A DNA stretch of 56,319 nt, taken from positions 1,533,928 to 1,590,246 of the forward strand of contig OX638332.1 in assembly GCA_951812735.1 (NCBI GenBank). The letters run 5' to 3'. Position 1 is the first letter of the stretch, and the number at the start of each line of letters is the position of its first letter. Made by a program: the position numbers and the translations under genes. This document shows, piece after piece, positions 44,207-52,434 of this stretch. Source of the stretch: Candidatus Dadabacteria bacterium (GTDB lineage: Bacteria > Desulfobacterota_D > UBA1144 > Nemesobacterales > Nemesobacteraceae). Under the pieces are notes generated by a model. It did not search any database. It saw only the letters and a list, made by a program, of their open reading frames with translations, and was not told where the DNA came from.

Positions 44207-44989
44207 ATGAAAGCTATAATACTCGCAGCGGGTAGGGGAACTAGGCTATACCCTTACACTCACGACAAGCCCAAGTGTCTTCTTGATATTGGGAACATAT
44301 CCATACTCGAACACCAGATAAACCTTATAAGGGACTGCGGCATAAACGAAGTTGTGATCGTCGTGGGTTTCGGTTTTGAGAGGGTGGAGGATTTCCTAAG
44401 AAGCTACGATGGCCTGGGGATGAGAATCAATACCCTTTACAATCCCTTCTACCAATCCACAAACAGCCTTGTGTCTCTCTGGATAGCCCGGAGCGAATTC
44501 GATGAAGACTTAGTGGTTATGAACGGAGATGATGTATACGAGATAGGCGTTTTGGACAAGGCGCTCTCTGTAAGGGATGAAAAGATATGTCTTCCCATAA
44601 AGAAGCGGCCCCGGTACGAAAGGGAAGACATGAAAGTTGTTGTTGACGACAGCAGGATTACGAAGATCAGCAAGGAGATATCAAACGCTGAGACCTCCGC
44701 TGAATCGGTCGGCATAAGAGTGTTCAGGGATACTGGAGTAGAGCTTCTCAAAAGAGCGGTTGAGGAGGAAATGAGGAATCCCGGTGCCGAGGGGAAATGG
44801 TACATTTCCTCAATACACAGGCTTATAAACAAGGGGTATAAAATCAAGCCTCTCGATATAGGTGAGCTTTACTGGATGGACGTAGACTGTCCACTTGATC
44901 TTTTCAGGGCGAGGAAGCAGGCTGACAGGTTCTTGAAAAAGGAATACCGCGTGCCAAGCCTTCTGAGAGTCGTTGACTCCTCTGAATAA
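44207..44989 (+). CDS. Nucleotidyltransferase, LicC/inositol-phosphate cytidylyltransferase-like
   Basis: 260 residues of the sugar/polyol-phosphate nucleotidyltransferase family. The N-terminal MKAIILAAGRGTRLYPYTHDKPKCLLDIG holds the GxGxR nucleotide loop and the PKxLL Lys. VVMNGDDVYE is the metal-binding Asp segment, with a second Asp in WMDVDCPLDLFRA. The family includes LicC (phosphocholine) and inositol-1-phosphate cytidylyltransferases, and here probably makes CDP-X for the downstream CDP-alcohol transferase, which starts six bases later. The substrate X (inositol, choline or another polyol) is not decided by the sequence. ATG at 44207 lacks a strong ribosome binding site. Confidence 0.88.
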   Translation: MKAIILAAGRGTRLYPYTHDKPKCLLDIGNISILEHQINLIRDCGINEVVIVVGFGFERVEDFLRSYDGLGMRINTLYNPFYQSTNSLVSLWIARSEFDEDLVVMNGDDVYEIGVLDKALSVRDEKICLPIKKRPRYEREDMKVVVDDSRITKISKEISNAETSAESVGIRVFRDTGVELLKRAVEEEMRNPGAEGKWYISSIHRLINKGYKIKPLDIGELYWMDVDCPLDLFRARKQADRFLKKEYRVPSLLRVVDSSE

Positions 44990-44995
44990 TCTGCC

Positions 44996-46345
44996 ATGAA
45001 AAATGCTATCTTACTTTGTTCTGGCACGGGAACAAATGGTGAGGATCTGTCCAGGTTCCCAGGCAAATCGATAGCGCAAGTCCCACAACTTAAAAGAATT
45101 ATAATAAATTGCCAGCGTGTCGGAATTGAGCAGTTCCATATAATTACCGATAACTCTGGTCTTCTGAAAAACTTTCTTATAGATGACCTCAGGATTACAT
45201 CAGACATAAACTGGGTCTTTCCCGGAGAGTCAGTATCGATAGATTCGGGTAGGGTGCTTATTCTAGAATCTTCCCTGGTTGTCACAAACTCTGGTTTTCT
45301 TGAGAAATTCGTCCGTGATTCAGTTGACTGCCAAGAAGATGAATTCTCCGTCCTTGTTAACCAAGACGCTGACCCTGTTGTTGGCATGGACAGGGAGACA
45401 GGTTACGTAAACAGGTATTTTGGTGGAGGAAGCAGCGTCTTAGGTGCTTTTTCCGTAAATTCCACGGAAGTCTCTGCGGTTCTTTCGGCTGCCGGACTTG
45501 ATACCTGGCTTGGCGAAGAAGCCACACGGTGCCACATAAGAATCTTTGGTGCCGACAGTGGGTGCTGGTACCGTCTTTCTGATACTGCAGAATCTCGAAA
45601 AGAAGCAGAGAGAATCATTTTTTCCCATGTGGGCAAAACGGCCACAGGGTGGATAGCCAGGAATATAAATGGCAGGATGTCTCTTCCCTTGAGCAAGCTC
45701 CTGATACGAACACCCCTTACACCTAACGCGGTAAGCGTCCTGATTAACCTGATCGGAGTGCTCTGCGGGCCGTTTTATGCTCTTGGTTATCCGGTACTCG
45801 GAGCTCTTTTCATGCAGGTGGCAACCGTTTTGGACAGGTGTGACGGGGAAGTTGCGAGAATAAAGCTTATGGAGACAAAAAAGGGGCAGTGGGTTGATAC
45901 AATAAGTGATCAGTTCACCGTGCTTTCTTTCCTGATCGGAGTTCCTGTTGGGTATTACCTTCAGACTGGAAGCACCGTTGCAATTGTGCTCGGAAGCTAT
46001 AACATCCTCGTTTTCATTCTGTTCCTGATATGGTCGTTTTACTTTCTGATAAAGTACACTGATTCGGGGAGTCTGGTTGCCTATTTTGAAGTTGACAAAC
46101 ACGTCAATCCCGAGAAACTCTCCGTTCTGAGAAAACTGCTTGCGCACCTTCGTCCTCTGGGCAGAAGGAATTATTATTCGGCCGGACTAGTTCTCATAGC
46201 GATAATCGGAGGAAATTCCCTGGTTCTTTTCGCTACGTCTTTTGCACTGACTTTGTTTTTGCTGCATCAGCTTGAAGATGTTGTAAGGATTTTCCGTCTT
46301 GGAAAATCCGAAGAGGTTTTTCATGAAGAAACGGAACAGAGTTAA
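44996..46345 (+). CDS. Degenerate nucleotidyltransferase fused to CDP-alcohol phosphatidyltransferase
   Basis: 449 residues. Residues about 1-200 resemble a nucleotidyltransferase, but the nucleotide loop is altered (LLCSGTGTNG instead of the usual AAGxGxR), suggesting loss of activity. Residues about 215-430 are a membrane CDP-alcohol phosphatidyltransferase: RTPLTPNAVSVLIN, then the complete catalytic motif DG-x2-AR-x8-G-x3-D-x3-D (DGEVAR, G, DTISD) and several transmembrane helices. The layout is the same as in bifunctional inositol-1-phosphate cytidylyltransferase/DIPP synthase, but split: an active stand-alone cytidylyltransferase lies just upstream. The product could be a phosphodiester solute or a phospholipid. 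Which one is an open question. Confidence 0.85.
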   Translation: MKNAILLCSGTGTNGEDLSRFPGKSIAQVPQLKRIIINCQRVGIEQFHIITDNSGLLKNFLIDDLRITSDINWVFPGESVSIDSGRVLILESSLVVTNSGFLEKFVRDSVDCQEDEFSVLVNQDADPVVGMDRETGYVNRYFGGGSSVLGAFSVNSTEVSAVLSAAGLDTWLGEEATRCHIRIFGADSGCWYRLSDTAESRKEAERIIFSHVGKTATGWIARNINGRMSLPLSKLLIRTPLTPNAVSVLINLIGVLCGPFYALGYPVLGALFMQVATVLDRCDGEVARIKLMETKKGQWVDTISDQFTVLSFLIGVPVGYYLQTGSTVAIVLGSYNILVFILFLIWSFYFLIKYTDSGSLVAYFEVDKHVNPEKLSVLRKLLAHLRPLGRRNYYSAGLVLIAIIGGNSLVLFATSFALTLFLLHQLEDVVRIFRLGKSEEVFHEETEQS

Positions 46346-46418
46346 TCCGGCAGCAGTACCGACCAGTTCCCAACCAAGGTAAGAGGACGTTTTCTGTTCT
46401 GTTCCTGCGCTGTGGCAG

Positions 46419-46517
46419 TTACTTGGAATTCCTGTGGAATTTTATCAGGCAGAAAGAAAGAAGACCCAAGACACTTCCCCACGAGATGAACATAAATAGC
46501 GCGGCGGCGAAATCCAT
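46419..46517 (-). CDS. MetS-like small subunit of the amino acid importer, 32 residues
   Basis: A 32-residue frame, MDFAAALFMFISWGSVLGL then LSFCLIKFHRNSK, that starts at the base immediately after the symporter stop (TAA then ATG). GGAGGGAAAG lies just upstream, inside the end of the symporter gene, so translation is coupled. The single membrane helix with a WG pair and a basic tail matches the methionine/alanine importer small-subunit family, exemplified by Corynebacterium glutamicum MetS. That subunit is needed by its NSS-type partner MetP for methionine uptake. A length filter would miss it. It is a short sequence, so the assignment rests strongly on position. Confidence 0.75.
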   Translation of the reverse strand: MDFAAALFMFISWGSVLGLLSFCLIKFHRNSK

Positions 46518-48074
46518 TTATCTTTCCCTCCTACCGGCAATATAAACCATAACTGCTAGGGAAACAAACAATCCCAGGATATAGAATCTCGCAAACCAGA
46601 TGTTCCAACTGACCGCTCCGATTATTGAAGGCAGGCTGCTGTACCCCCACCAAGAAATGAGAATCAGCAGGAAAAATGGTGTTATGTATTTGAGAATGTA
46701 GTAAAAAACACGAGGTGCTTTTATAAATCCTCCGGCGTTTATCTCATTCCAGGCCTTCTCGGATCCAAATACCCACATGAACATTACTATTTCGATGAAT
46801 CCGAATACGACGAGCATTATGGTGCCGGCCCAGAAATCCCATTCATCTAGAACCTGACTTATCAGTATCACGGGAAGCACGCTTACGATTATTACCAGCA
46901 TGGTGTATACGACCGCTCTTTGTCTTGAAATGCTGAATTCATCCTGAAGGAAAGTTACTACTGGATAGGCTATCGCTACGGATGAGGTCATGCCGGCGAA
47001 AAACAGGAGAAAAAACCACAAAAATCCGAAGATTCTCCCCGTCTCAATGCCCCCAACGCTTCCTGAAATGCTGCTGAACACGGCGGGGAGGCTTACGAAT
47101 CCCAAGCTGAAAGCACCTGACTGCGCTACTGTGACCACGCTTGCGACTCCAAAAAACGCTACCGCCGCCGGAATGGCTATCGAGCCCCCCAGAACCACTT
47201 CTACCGTTTCGTTAAGGGTTGCCGAAGTCAGACCGCTTAGCGTTACATCATCGTCGATCTTTATGTAGGACGCGTACGTCACTATTGCTCCGAAAGCCAG
47301 ACTGAGCGTGAAGAAAATCTGTCCGGCCGCCGCTATCCATACCTTCGGGTTTTTAAGAGCTTCAAAGTCCGGATTCCAGAGAAAGTTAAGGCCCTCAGCC
47401 GCCGTTCCGTAATCAGTTTTAAGCGTAAGAGTCTTTACTACGAGTATTATCGCCAGAACAAACAACATGGGAAGGGCGTACTTGACGAATACCTCTATGC
47501 CTCCAGATATTCCTTTCAGCATGATGTAGAAGTTTGCAGCGATCGTGATTATAAAGGCGGTGATAGCCATCTTGGAAGGGGTGAGAAACACTCCGTCTCC
47601 CGCGCCGAGGTAATTGGCAAGAAAACTGCTGTATGGTTTTACATACTCAGAGGCGTTTGAAACCGATCCCGGATCAAGGCTGGGATTGCTCCCCAAGAGA
47701 AAGTGCAGGGCGTATCCCAAGGTCCACGATTCGATGTAAACATAGTAGATTGTTACTACAAGCGGTATCCAGAGTCCTATAACGCCAAGCATTCTGGAAA
47801 CGGGACTTTTCCAGAAAAGATTGAATATCGCTGGGGTTGTTCCGTGCCCGCGGGACCCTCCATACCTTCCCATTCCCCATTCCATCCACATGATCGGAAT
47901 CCCTATCATGATAAAAGCTATGAAATAGGGAATCATAAAAGCGCCGCCGCCGTTTTCCGCGGCCTGCGTGGGGAATCTGAGGAAATTGCCAAGACCTATG
48001 GCGTTGCCCGCCATGGCTAATATAAGACCTGTCTTGGTCGCCCAAGCGTCCCTGTTGTTAGAACCGTTTTTCAT
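46518..48074 (-). CDS. Sodium-dependent NSS-family amino acid transporter
   Basis: 518 residues with about 11-12 transmembrane helices. The first helix [34 protein letters not shown] is a signature of the neurotransmitter:sodium symporter family; [15 protein letters not shown] and [12 protein letters not shown] are further family segments. Members move amino acids (Met, Ala, Leu, Trp in bacterial cases) with sodium. The MetS-like frame that follows directly suggests a MetPS-type importer. ATG 48074. It diverges from the zinc-less DksA-like gene, across about 160 bases that hold a promoter. Confidence 0.94.
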   Translation of the reverse strand: MKNGSNNRDAWATKTGLILAMAGNAIGLGNFLRFPTQAAENGGGAFMIPYFIAFIMIGIPIMWMEWGMGRYGGSRGHGTTPAIFNLFWKSPVSRMLGVIGLWIPLVVTIYYVYIESWTLGYALHFLLGSNPSLDPGSVSNASEYVKPYSSFLANYLGAGDGVFLTPSKMAITAFIITIAANFYIMLKGISGGIEVFVKYALPMLFVLAIILVVKTLTLKTDYGTAAEGLNFLWNPDFEALKNPKVWIAAAGQIFFTLSLAFGAIVTYASYIKIDDDVTLSGLTSATLNETVEVVLGGSIAIPAAVAFFGVASVVTVAQSGAFSLGFVSLPAVFSSISGSVGGIETGRIFGFLWFFLLFFAGMTSSVAIAYPVVTFLQDEFSISRQRAVVYTMLVIIVSVLPVILISQVLDEWDFWAGTIMLVVFGFIEIVMFMWVFGSEKAWNEINAGGFIKAPRVFYYILKYITPFFLLILISWWGYSSLPSIIGAVSWNIWFARFYILGLFVSLAVMVYIAGRRER

Positions 48075-48164
48075 TTCGGAAGGGGCACAATCAAAAAAAA
48101 TATACTATCACAGAGGCGAAAGATATGGCAAGATGAAAAGCTTTCCTTCTTGTAACAAAGGGTA

Positions 48165-48192
48165 TTGACAAAAAGAATAATGATTTTATCTT
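48165..48192 (+). promoter_or_regulatory. Promoter of the zinc-less DksA-like gene
   Basis: TTGACA (48165-48170, consensus), a 16-base spacer, TATCTT (48187-48192; 4 of 6). Transcription would start about 48199, leaving a leader of about 40 bases with AGAGGAG before the GTG start at 48238. Confidence 0.55.
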
Positions 48193-48237
48193 AATTCACC
48201 CTAGAAAATCTGAACTTTGATCACCAGAGGAGCCACC

Positions 48238-48696
48238 GTGCCCAGAACGAAGAAAAAAGAACCTGAAAAACCCCCCTCGAAAAAAAGTTCTTCTGCGTCC
48301 ACCCCAGCAAAGACCCGGTCAAGGAGAACCAATCCCAATAAATACACCAAGAAGTTCCTTAACCAGATGACGGTAATGCTTAAGGAGATGAGAAAGGAGC
48401 TTCTTGAAGACGTGACCAGGTCAATGAAAGAGGAATCGGATCACCTGCGTTTCAATGTCGGAGATTTTTATGACCATGCATCGGAAGATAGGCAGAGAGA
48501 GCTTGCCCTTACACTTTCGAACAGGGAACGCAACAAGCTGTACCAGATAGACGATGCTCTAAAGAGGATTGAAAGCGGGGAATATGGTTTCTGCGAGGTT
48601 ACCGGGGAAAAAATAGGGGAAGAAAGACTCAAGGCCTTGCCCTTTACGAAACTGAGCATCGAAGCCCAGGAAGAAATTGAAAGGGGAGATTACTGA
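48238..48696 (+). CDS. DksA/TraR family protein lacking the zinc cysteines
   Basis: About 152 residues. GTG 48238 is preceded by AGAGGAG at 5 bases, which settles the start over a TTG at 48217. After a lysine/serine-rich disordered lead (about 1-35), a coiled coil carries the tip motif D-x-x-D-x-A (DFYDHA) that in DksA reaches into the RNA polymerase secondary channel. The globular part keeps only one of four zinc cysteines: FCEVTGEKI has Cys then Thr, and the second pair (positions +21 and +24) is Ser and Ala. This resembles the zinc-independent DksA2 of Pseudomonas. It probably tunes stringent response transcription. Its end overlaps the convergent mtnA stop by seven bases. Confidence 0.85.
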   Translation: MPRTKKKEPEKPPSKKSSSASTPAKTRSRRTNPNKYTKKFLNQMTVMLKEMRKELLEDVTRSMKEESDHLRFNVGDFYDHASEDRQRELALTLSNRERNKLYQIDDALKRIESGEYGFCEVTGEKIGEERLKALPFTKLSIEAQEEIERGDY

Positions 48697-49739
48697 TCTT
48701 TTTTTTTGAGCCTGCCTAGAGATTTAGTGTAGGGTTTTTTGAACAGACCGACTTCAGTTATAAGGCATTCGATATTGCCGGCCGGTGTAACATCGAACGC
48801 GGGATTGATCGCGTTTACTTCCGCGCTTATTCGTTTTCCGTCCATGTGTGTCACCTCTTCGGGGTTCCTTTGCTCAATGACGATATCCTCTCCGCTTAAG
48901 CATTCGTTGTCTATGGTTGAAGTGGGAGCCGCTACGTAAAAGGGAATATTGTGGTGCTTGGCCAGCACGGACAGTGAATAGGTTCCTATTTTATTTGCCG
49001 TATCTCCATTTGAAGCCACCCTGTCAGCTCCGACCACGACCGAATCCACAATTCCCTTGCTCATCAAATGTCCGGCCATGCTGTCGGTTATCAAACGGAC
49101 CGGAATGCCGTCCCGCTCAAGCTCCCAGGTAGTGAGTCTCGCTCCCTGCAGAACTGGTCTTGTCTCTGACGATATTACGCTTATGTTCTTGCCTTGGCGA
49201 AATGCCGACCTTATTACCCCTAGAGCTGTTCCATAACCTGCGGTGGCAAGACCTCCGGCATTGCAATGCGTTAGGACAACGGAGTTATCTCTTATGAGTT
49301 CTGCCCCGTTATCCCCGATCTGCATGCATTTTCTCAGGTCTTCTTCTTGTATTTTAATTGCCTCGCTTATGAGAAGATTTTTGATCTCTTCCACTTTTCT
49401 GCCTCTGCGCTCGGAAATCAGTCTGTTCATTTTCCCGATAGCCCAGAAAAGATTTACGGCCGTCGGTCGCGTCATGGCCAGATGCTCTGATATGGTTCTC
49501 ATACGCTCTGCGAACTTTTCGTAGGGGGAATCGTTGCTGATACTGCCGGCACCTAGAGCCATTCCCATAGCCGCCGCTATTCCTATTGCTGGAGCTCCTC
49601 TGATAACCAGCTTCCTGATGCAGTCGGCTACCTCTTCAAACGTTTCGCATTCAACATAGACTTCCTCGCCGGGAAGCTTTCTCTGGTCAATCATCAAAAC
49701 CCTGTTGTTTTTCCACTCTATTGTTCTAAATGTGTTCAT
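48690..49739 (-). CDS. mtnA: Methylthioribose-1-phosphate isomerase (MtnA)
   Basis: 349 residues. RGAPAIGIAAAMGMALGA, HCNAGGLATAGYGTALGVI (catalytic Cys region) and VVVGADRVASNGDTANKIGTYSLSVLAKHHNIPFYVAAPTSTID are the MtnA pattern, distinguishing it from eIF2B-like relatives. It isomerises methylthioribose 1-phosphate to the ribulose form in methionine salvage. The open frame extends to 49787 inside prmA, but ATG 49739 is at the family start, 15 bases past the prmA stop with GAGGGG upstream. A methionine-type transporter nearby makes a methionine theme possible. Confidence 0.94.
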   Translation of the reverse strand: MNTFRTIEWKNNRVLMIDQRKLPGEEVYVECETFEEVADCIRKLVIRGAPAIGIAAAMGMALGAGSISNDSPYEKFAERMRTISEHLAMTRPTAVNLFWAIGKMNRLISERRGRKVEEIKNLLISEAIKIQEEDLRKCMQIGDNGAELIRDNSVVLTHCNAGGLATAGYGTALGVIRSAFRQGKNISVISSETRPVLQGARLTTWELERDGIPVRLITDSMAGHLMSKGIVDSVVVGADRVASNGDTANKIGTYSLSVLAKHHNIPFYVAAPTSTIDNECLSGEDIVIEQRNPEEVTHMDGKRISAEVNAINPAFDVTPAGNIECLITEVGLFKKPYTKSLGRLKKKDQ

Positions 49740-49753
49740 TGCGTCAGTCCCCC

Positions 49754-50623
49754 TCATTTCTTTAATCTCAACAGCAGTCCAGCCCATCCGCCCTCGACCT
49801 TTCCACTAACAATATCATAACCCGAATTTCCGTATGTTCCGGCCACTTCCTCTTTCTCGTTTGCCTGTATTCCGGACACTATAAGATATCCCAAGGGGAG
49901 AAGCTTACCTCTTAAACTGTCTTTCATTGAGATAAGAGTATCTCTGGATGTGTTGGAAACGATCACGTCGAACCTCTTTCGTGTGCAGTCCAAAGAACCG
50001 CACCAGACTTTTACCTTGCCGGAAGTCTTGTTTCTTGCGGAATTTGAGATGGTTTCTCTTACGGCCTTTAAGTCAATGTCCGCGCAGAACGAGACACCTG
50101 CTCCCAGTTTAACTGAGCAGATAGCCAGAATACCGCTTCCGCACCCAACATCAAGAACAGAACACCCAGGGGATTTTTCGATAATCTCATCCAGATAACT
50201 TACGCATATTCTTGTTGTTTCATGATGCCCTGTGCCAAAAGCGTTTCCCGGATTTATTTCAATTACCTGGGTTCCCTGCTCCGCTTGGTATTGTTTTTCC
50301 CAGGGAGGCCTGATAACTATTCGACGACTGGCTCTTACGGGTTTCAGATAGGATTTCCATCCCTCCCAGTCCTGCTGATCGATGTATCGAGTGGTGAACT
50401 GTACAGCCTCGGTATTTTCGTCAAACAGCGTCGAGAATTCCTTTACGGTTGTTATGATTCCTTCAATATCCGTTTTTTCCTCAAAATATGCATGAATTAA
50501 CGGTTCCCCGTCTTCTCTTTGCTCTTCGCTTACGGCTCCGGCATCAAGCCCCAGAAGCAGGTCAGAGACAGGTGTTGCCATCTCCCCTGGCAACTCGATC
50601 GTGAGTTTTCTCATCCTCGGCAT
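49754..50623 (-). CDS. prmA: Ribosomal protein L11 methyltransferase (PrmA)
   Basis: 289 residues. N-terminal substrate-recognition region (LTIELPGEMATPVSDLLLGLDAGAV), linker GWKSYLKPVRASRRIVIRPPWE, then the SAM domain with IEINPGNAFGTGHHETT, VLDVGCGSGILAICSVKLG and FDVIVSNTSRD. PrmA trimethylates ribosomal protein L11. NxSRD replaces the more usual NILA motif, a mild departure. ATG 50623 begins MPRMRKLTI; mtnA follows 14 bases after its stop. It diverges from the second DksA gene over about 70 bases. Confidence 0.92.
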   Translation of the reverse strand: MPRMRKLTIELPGEMATPVSDLLLGLDAGAVSEEQREDGEPLIHAYFEEKTDIEGIITTVKEFSTLFDENTEAVQFTTRYIDQQDWEGWKSYLKPVRASRRIVIRPPWEKQYQAEQGTQVIEINPGNAFGTGHHETTRICVSYLDEIIEKSPGCSVLDVGCGSGILAICSVKLGAGVSFCADIDLKAVRETISNSARNKTSGKVKVWCGSLDCTRKRFDVIVSNTSRDTLISMKDSLRGKLLPLGYLIVSGIQANEKEEVAGTYGNSGYDIVSGKVEGGWAGLLLRLKK

Positions 50624-50696
50624 GACAGATAATTAATTACATTTGTTGCGCTTCGTCAAATTTACAAAGAAAGGATGGGTATATATAATATTTGCT

Positions 50697-51056
50697 ATGA
50701 AGGCAGAGACCAGGGAAGCGGTAAGAACCACCCTTATTCAGAAGATGTCCGATATACTGGGTATTGCCTACGATACTGTTGATAGGATGAGTAAGGGGTC
50801 CAATTCTTTCCCGGACCCTCTTGACAGGGCGATGTCCGAGTCAACCAGAGTTCTCGAACTGCGGGAAAGGGACAGGGAGAGAAAACTGCTTCGGAAAATA
50901 CGCGATGCTCTCGCGAGGCTTGAGAACGGTTCTTACGGAATCTGTGAGGTGTGTGAGGAGGAGATCTCAGAGCAGAGATTGATCGCGAGACCTGAAACTA
51001 CTCTTTGCATAGAGTGCAAGGAGGAGCAGGAAGATATTGAAAAGAAGTTCGGCTAG
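50697..51056 (+). CDS. DksA/TraR family protein with intact C4 zinc site
   Basis: About 119 residues from ATG 50697. The coiled-coil tip retains D-x-x-D-x-A (DPLDRA), and the zinc finger is complete: C-x2-C (ICEVCE) and, 17 residues on, C-x2-C (LCIECK). It is thus the canonical zinc-binding DksA/TraR type, shorter at the N-terminus than E. coli DksA. It binds in the RNA polymerase secondary channel and modulates promoters with ppGpp. The frame is open to 50643, but the added residues are unlike the family. It is 2.5 kb from the zinc-less paralogue. Confidence 0.9.
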   Translation: MKAETREAVRTTLIQKMSDILGIAYDTVDRMSKGSNSFPDPLDRAMSESTRVLELRERDRERKLLRKIRDALARLENGSYGICEVCEEEISEQRLIARPETTLCIECKEEQEDIEKKFG

Positions 51057-51059
51057 TTC

Positions 51060-51518
51060 CTAGTTTTCAAGAATCATAGTTCCGCTTAGCAGGTTAAGCA
51101 TGGATTCCTTGGTTATTTTCCACTCTCCCAAGACCTTCGATAAATTAACAACCTCTTTGGCCTTATACGTCATCGAATAGCTATCTATCTTTACGTCAAT
51201 GGAAGAGAGCATCATTACCCTCGCATCTGTTCCGTTGATGTATATGTATCTTTCGGATTCACCGAACGATACTGTGTCAATGATGGATACATGATCCCTG
51301 AATCTGTTTACCAGCTTCTCCTTGTCCATTACTTCTTCCCCGGAGGCTGTCCTGTAGTCTTCATGTATACACTCAGAATATCTTTCGGGGTCTTTTAGCT
51401 CAAAGGCGCTTACCCTTTTGTCCAGAAGCAGGTTTATTTTCTCTTCATCGGAAGATCCGCAGGAGGCGAGAAAAATAACTGCGACCACATATGCCAGCAG
51501 CTTGTATGTCGTTACCAT
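51060..51518 (-). CDS. NTF2-like (DUF4440-type) lipoprotein
   Basis: 152 residues. A lipoprotein signal peptide ends in the lipobox LASC (about residues 17-20), so the protein is anchored in a membrane, probably facing the periplasm. The mature part has the NTF2-like helix-strand layout (KINLLLDKRVSAFELKDPERYSECIHEDY, then strands to GEWKITKESM). The family mostly binds small ligands; no active site is seen. It converges on the DksA gene (gap 3 bases) and is about 150 bases from bamD on the same strand. Confidence 0.8.
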   Translation of the reverse strand: MVTTYKLLAYVVAVIFLASCGSSDEEKINLLLDKRVSAFELKDPERYSECIHEDYRTASGEEVMDKEKLVNRFRDHVSIIDTVSFGESERYIYINGTDARVMMLSSIDVKIDSYSMTYKAKEVVNLSKVLGEWKITKESMLNLLSGTMILEN

Positions 51519-51667
51519 TTGAGTTTCTTCGTTTAAGTGGAATCACGCTGCCTTATCACGGTATGCGCTCCGGGTCGACGCGCAGGATCGTCCGGCGAAT
51601 TATCGTGTCGTTAAGTTCACGTGGCGGATTGTTTGCCCGCAGCCCTTGGGAAAGGTTCTCCCGGTTG

Positions 51668-52354
51668 CTAGGATGACTGTTCGGATAATTTTTCCTCGGT
51701 CTCCAGGAGAAGTTTCCTGGCTTTTTCAGCGTATTCCGTGTCGGAGTAGTTCTCCAAGATATTCTTGTACCTTTGCGCCGCGGCCTCGTAGTTTTTTTTC
51801 TTCTGGTAGAATTTCCCTATGTAGAGTTCTCTTTCCGCGAGTAATTCTCTTGATTCCTCAATTTTCTCCAGCGTTTGCCCAGCGTACTGGGAATCAGGAT
51901 AGGTTTTATTGAGCAAGGTAAACCACTTTATCGCGTTAAGCGGTTTTGAGTGATTTCTGTCCTTTCCCGCTTTCATTTTATAGTAAGAGAGTCCGAGGTG
52001 ATACATTGCGTAGTCAAGCTCTTCGTGGCCCGGATGGTTCGTTATGAAATTTTCGTATTCTTCGGCGGCTAGAGTGTATTCCTTTTTCTTGAAATAGACA
52101 TCACCGCTCCTAAGTTCGGCAAGTGCGGCATACTTGGTATAGGGATAGCGGATCTGTATTTCCTTGAGTATGTCGAATACTTTGTCGTAATTCGTTCCGC
52201 CGAATATCCAGGGGAAGCCACTTTCCTTGTTAAGTTCTTCAAGTACTTCGTCGTTTAATTGCTCCGCTGTTCCTTCGTAAATTGCCTTCTTTCCTCCACA
52301 GGAAACCGCAAGAAGCAAGGCAACGATGACTAGTAGTTTTGTCGGGTTTTTCAT
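51668..52354 (-). CDS. bamD: Outer membrane protein assembly factor BamD
   Basis: About 228 residues from ATG 52354. The signal peptide ends in LAVSC, a lipobox (about residue 19). Tetratricopeptide-type repeats follow, such as FDILKEIQIRYPYTKYAALAELRSGDVYFKKKEYTLAAEEYENFITNHPGHEELDYAMYHLGLSYYK and further helical pairs. This is the BamD (YfiO/ComL) pattern: an outer-membrane lipoprotein that connects to BamA. The open frame goes to 52387, but the signal peptide begins at 52354. The partner Omp85 gene is 13 kb away. Confidence 0.9.
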   Translation of the reverse strand: MKNPTKLLVIVALLLAVSCGGKKAIYEGTAEQLNDEVLEELNKESGFPWIFGGTNYDKVFDILKEIQIRYPYTKYAALAELRSGDVYFKKKEYTLAAEEYENFITNHPGHEELDYAMYHLGLSYYKMKAGKDRNHSKPLNAIKWFTLLNKTYPDSQYAGQTLEKIEESRELLAERELYIGKFYQKKKNYEAAAQRYKNILENYSDTEYAEKARKLLLETEEKLSEQSS

Positions 52355-52434
52355 GACTCGATATTGTTTGTGAAACTGTTTTTCCATGAGGGTAAAAAAG
52401 TTTCTTTGGTCCTCAAGTAAAAGTTCTCTGCAGG

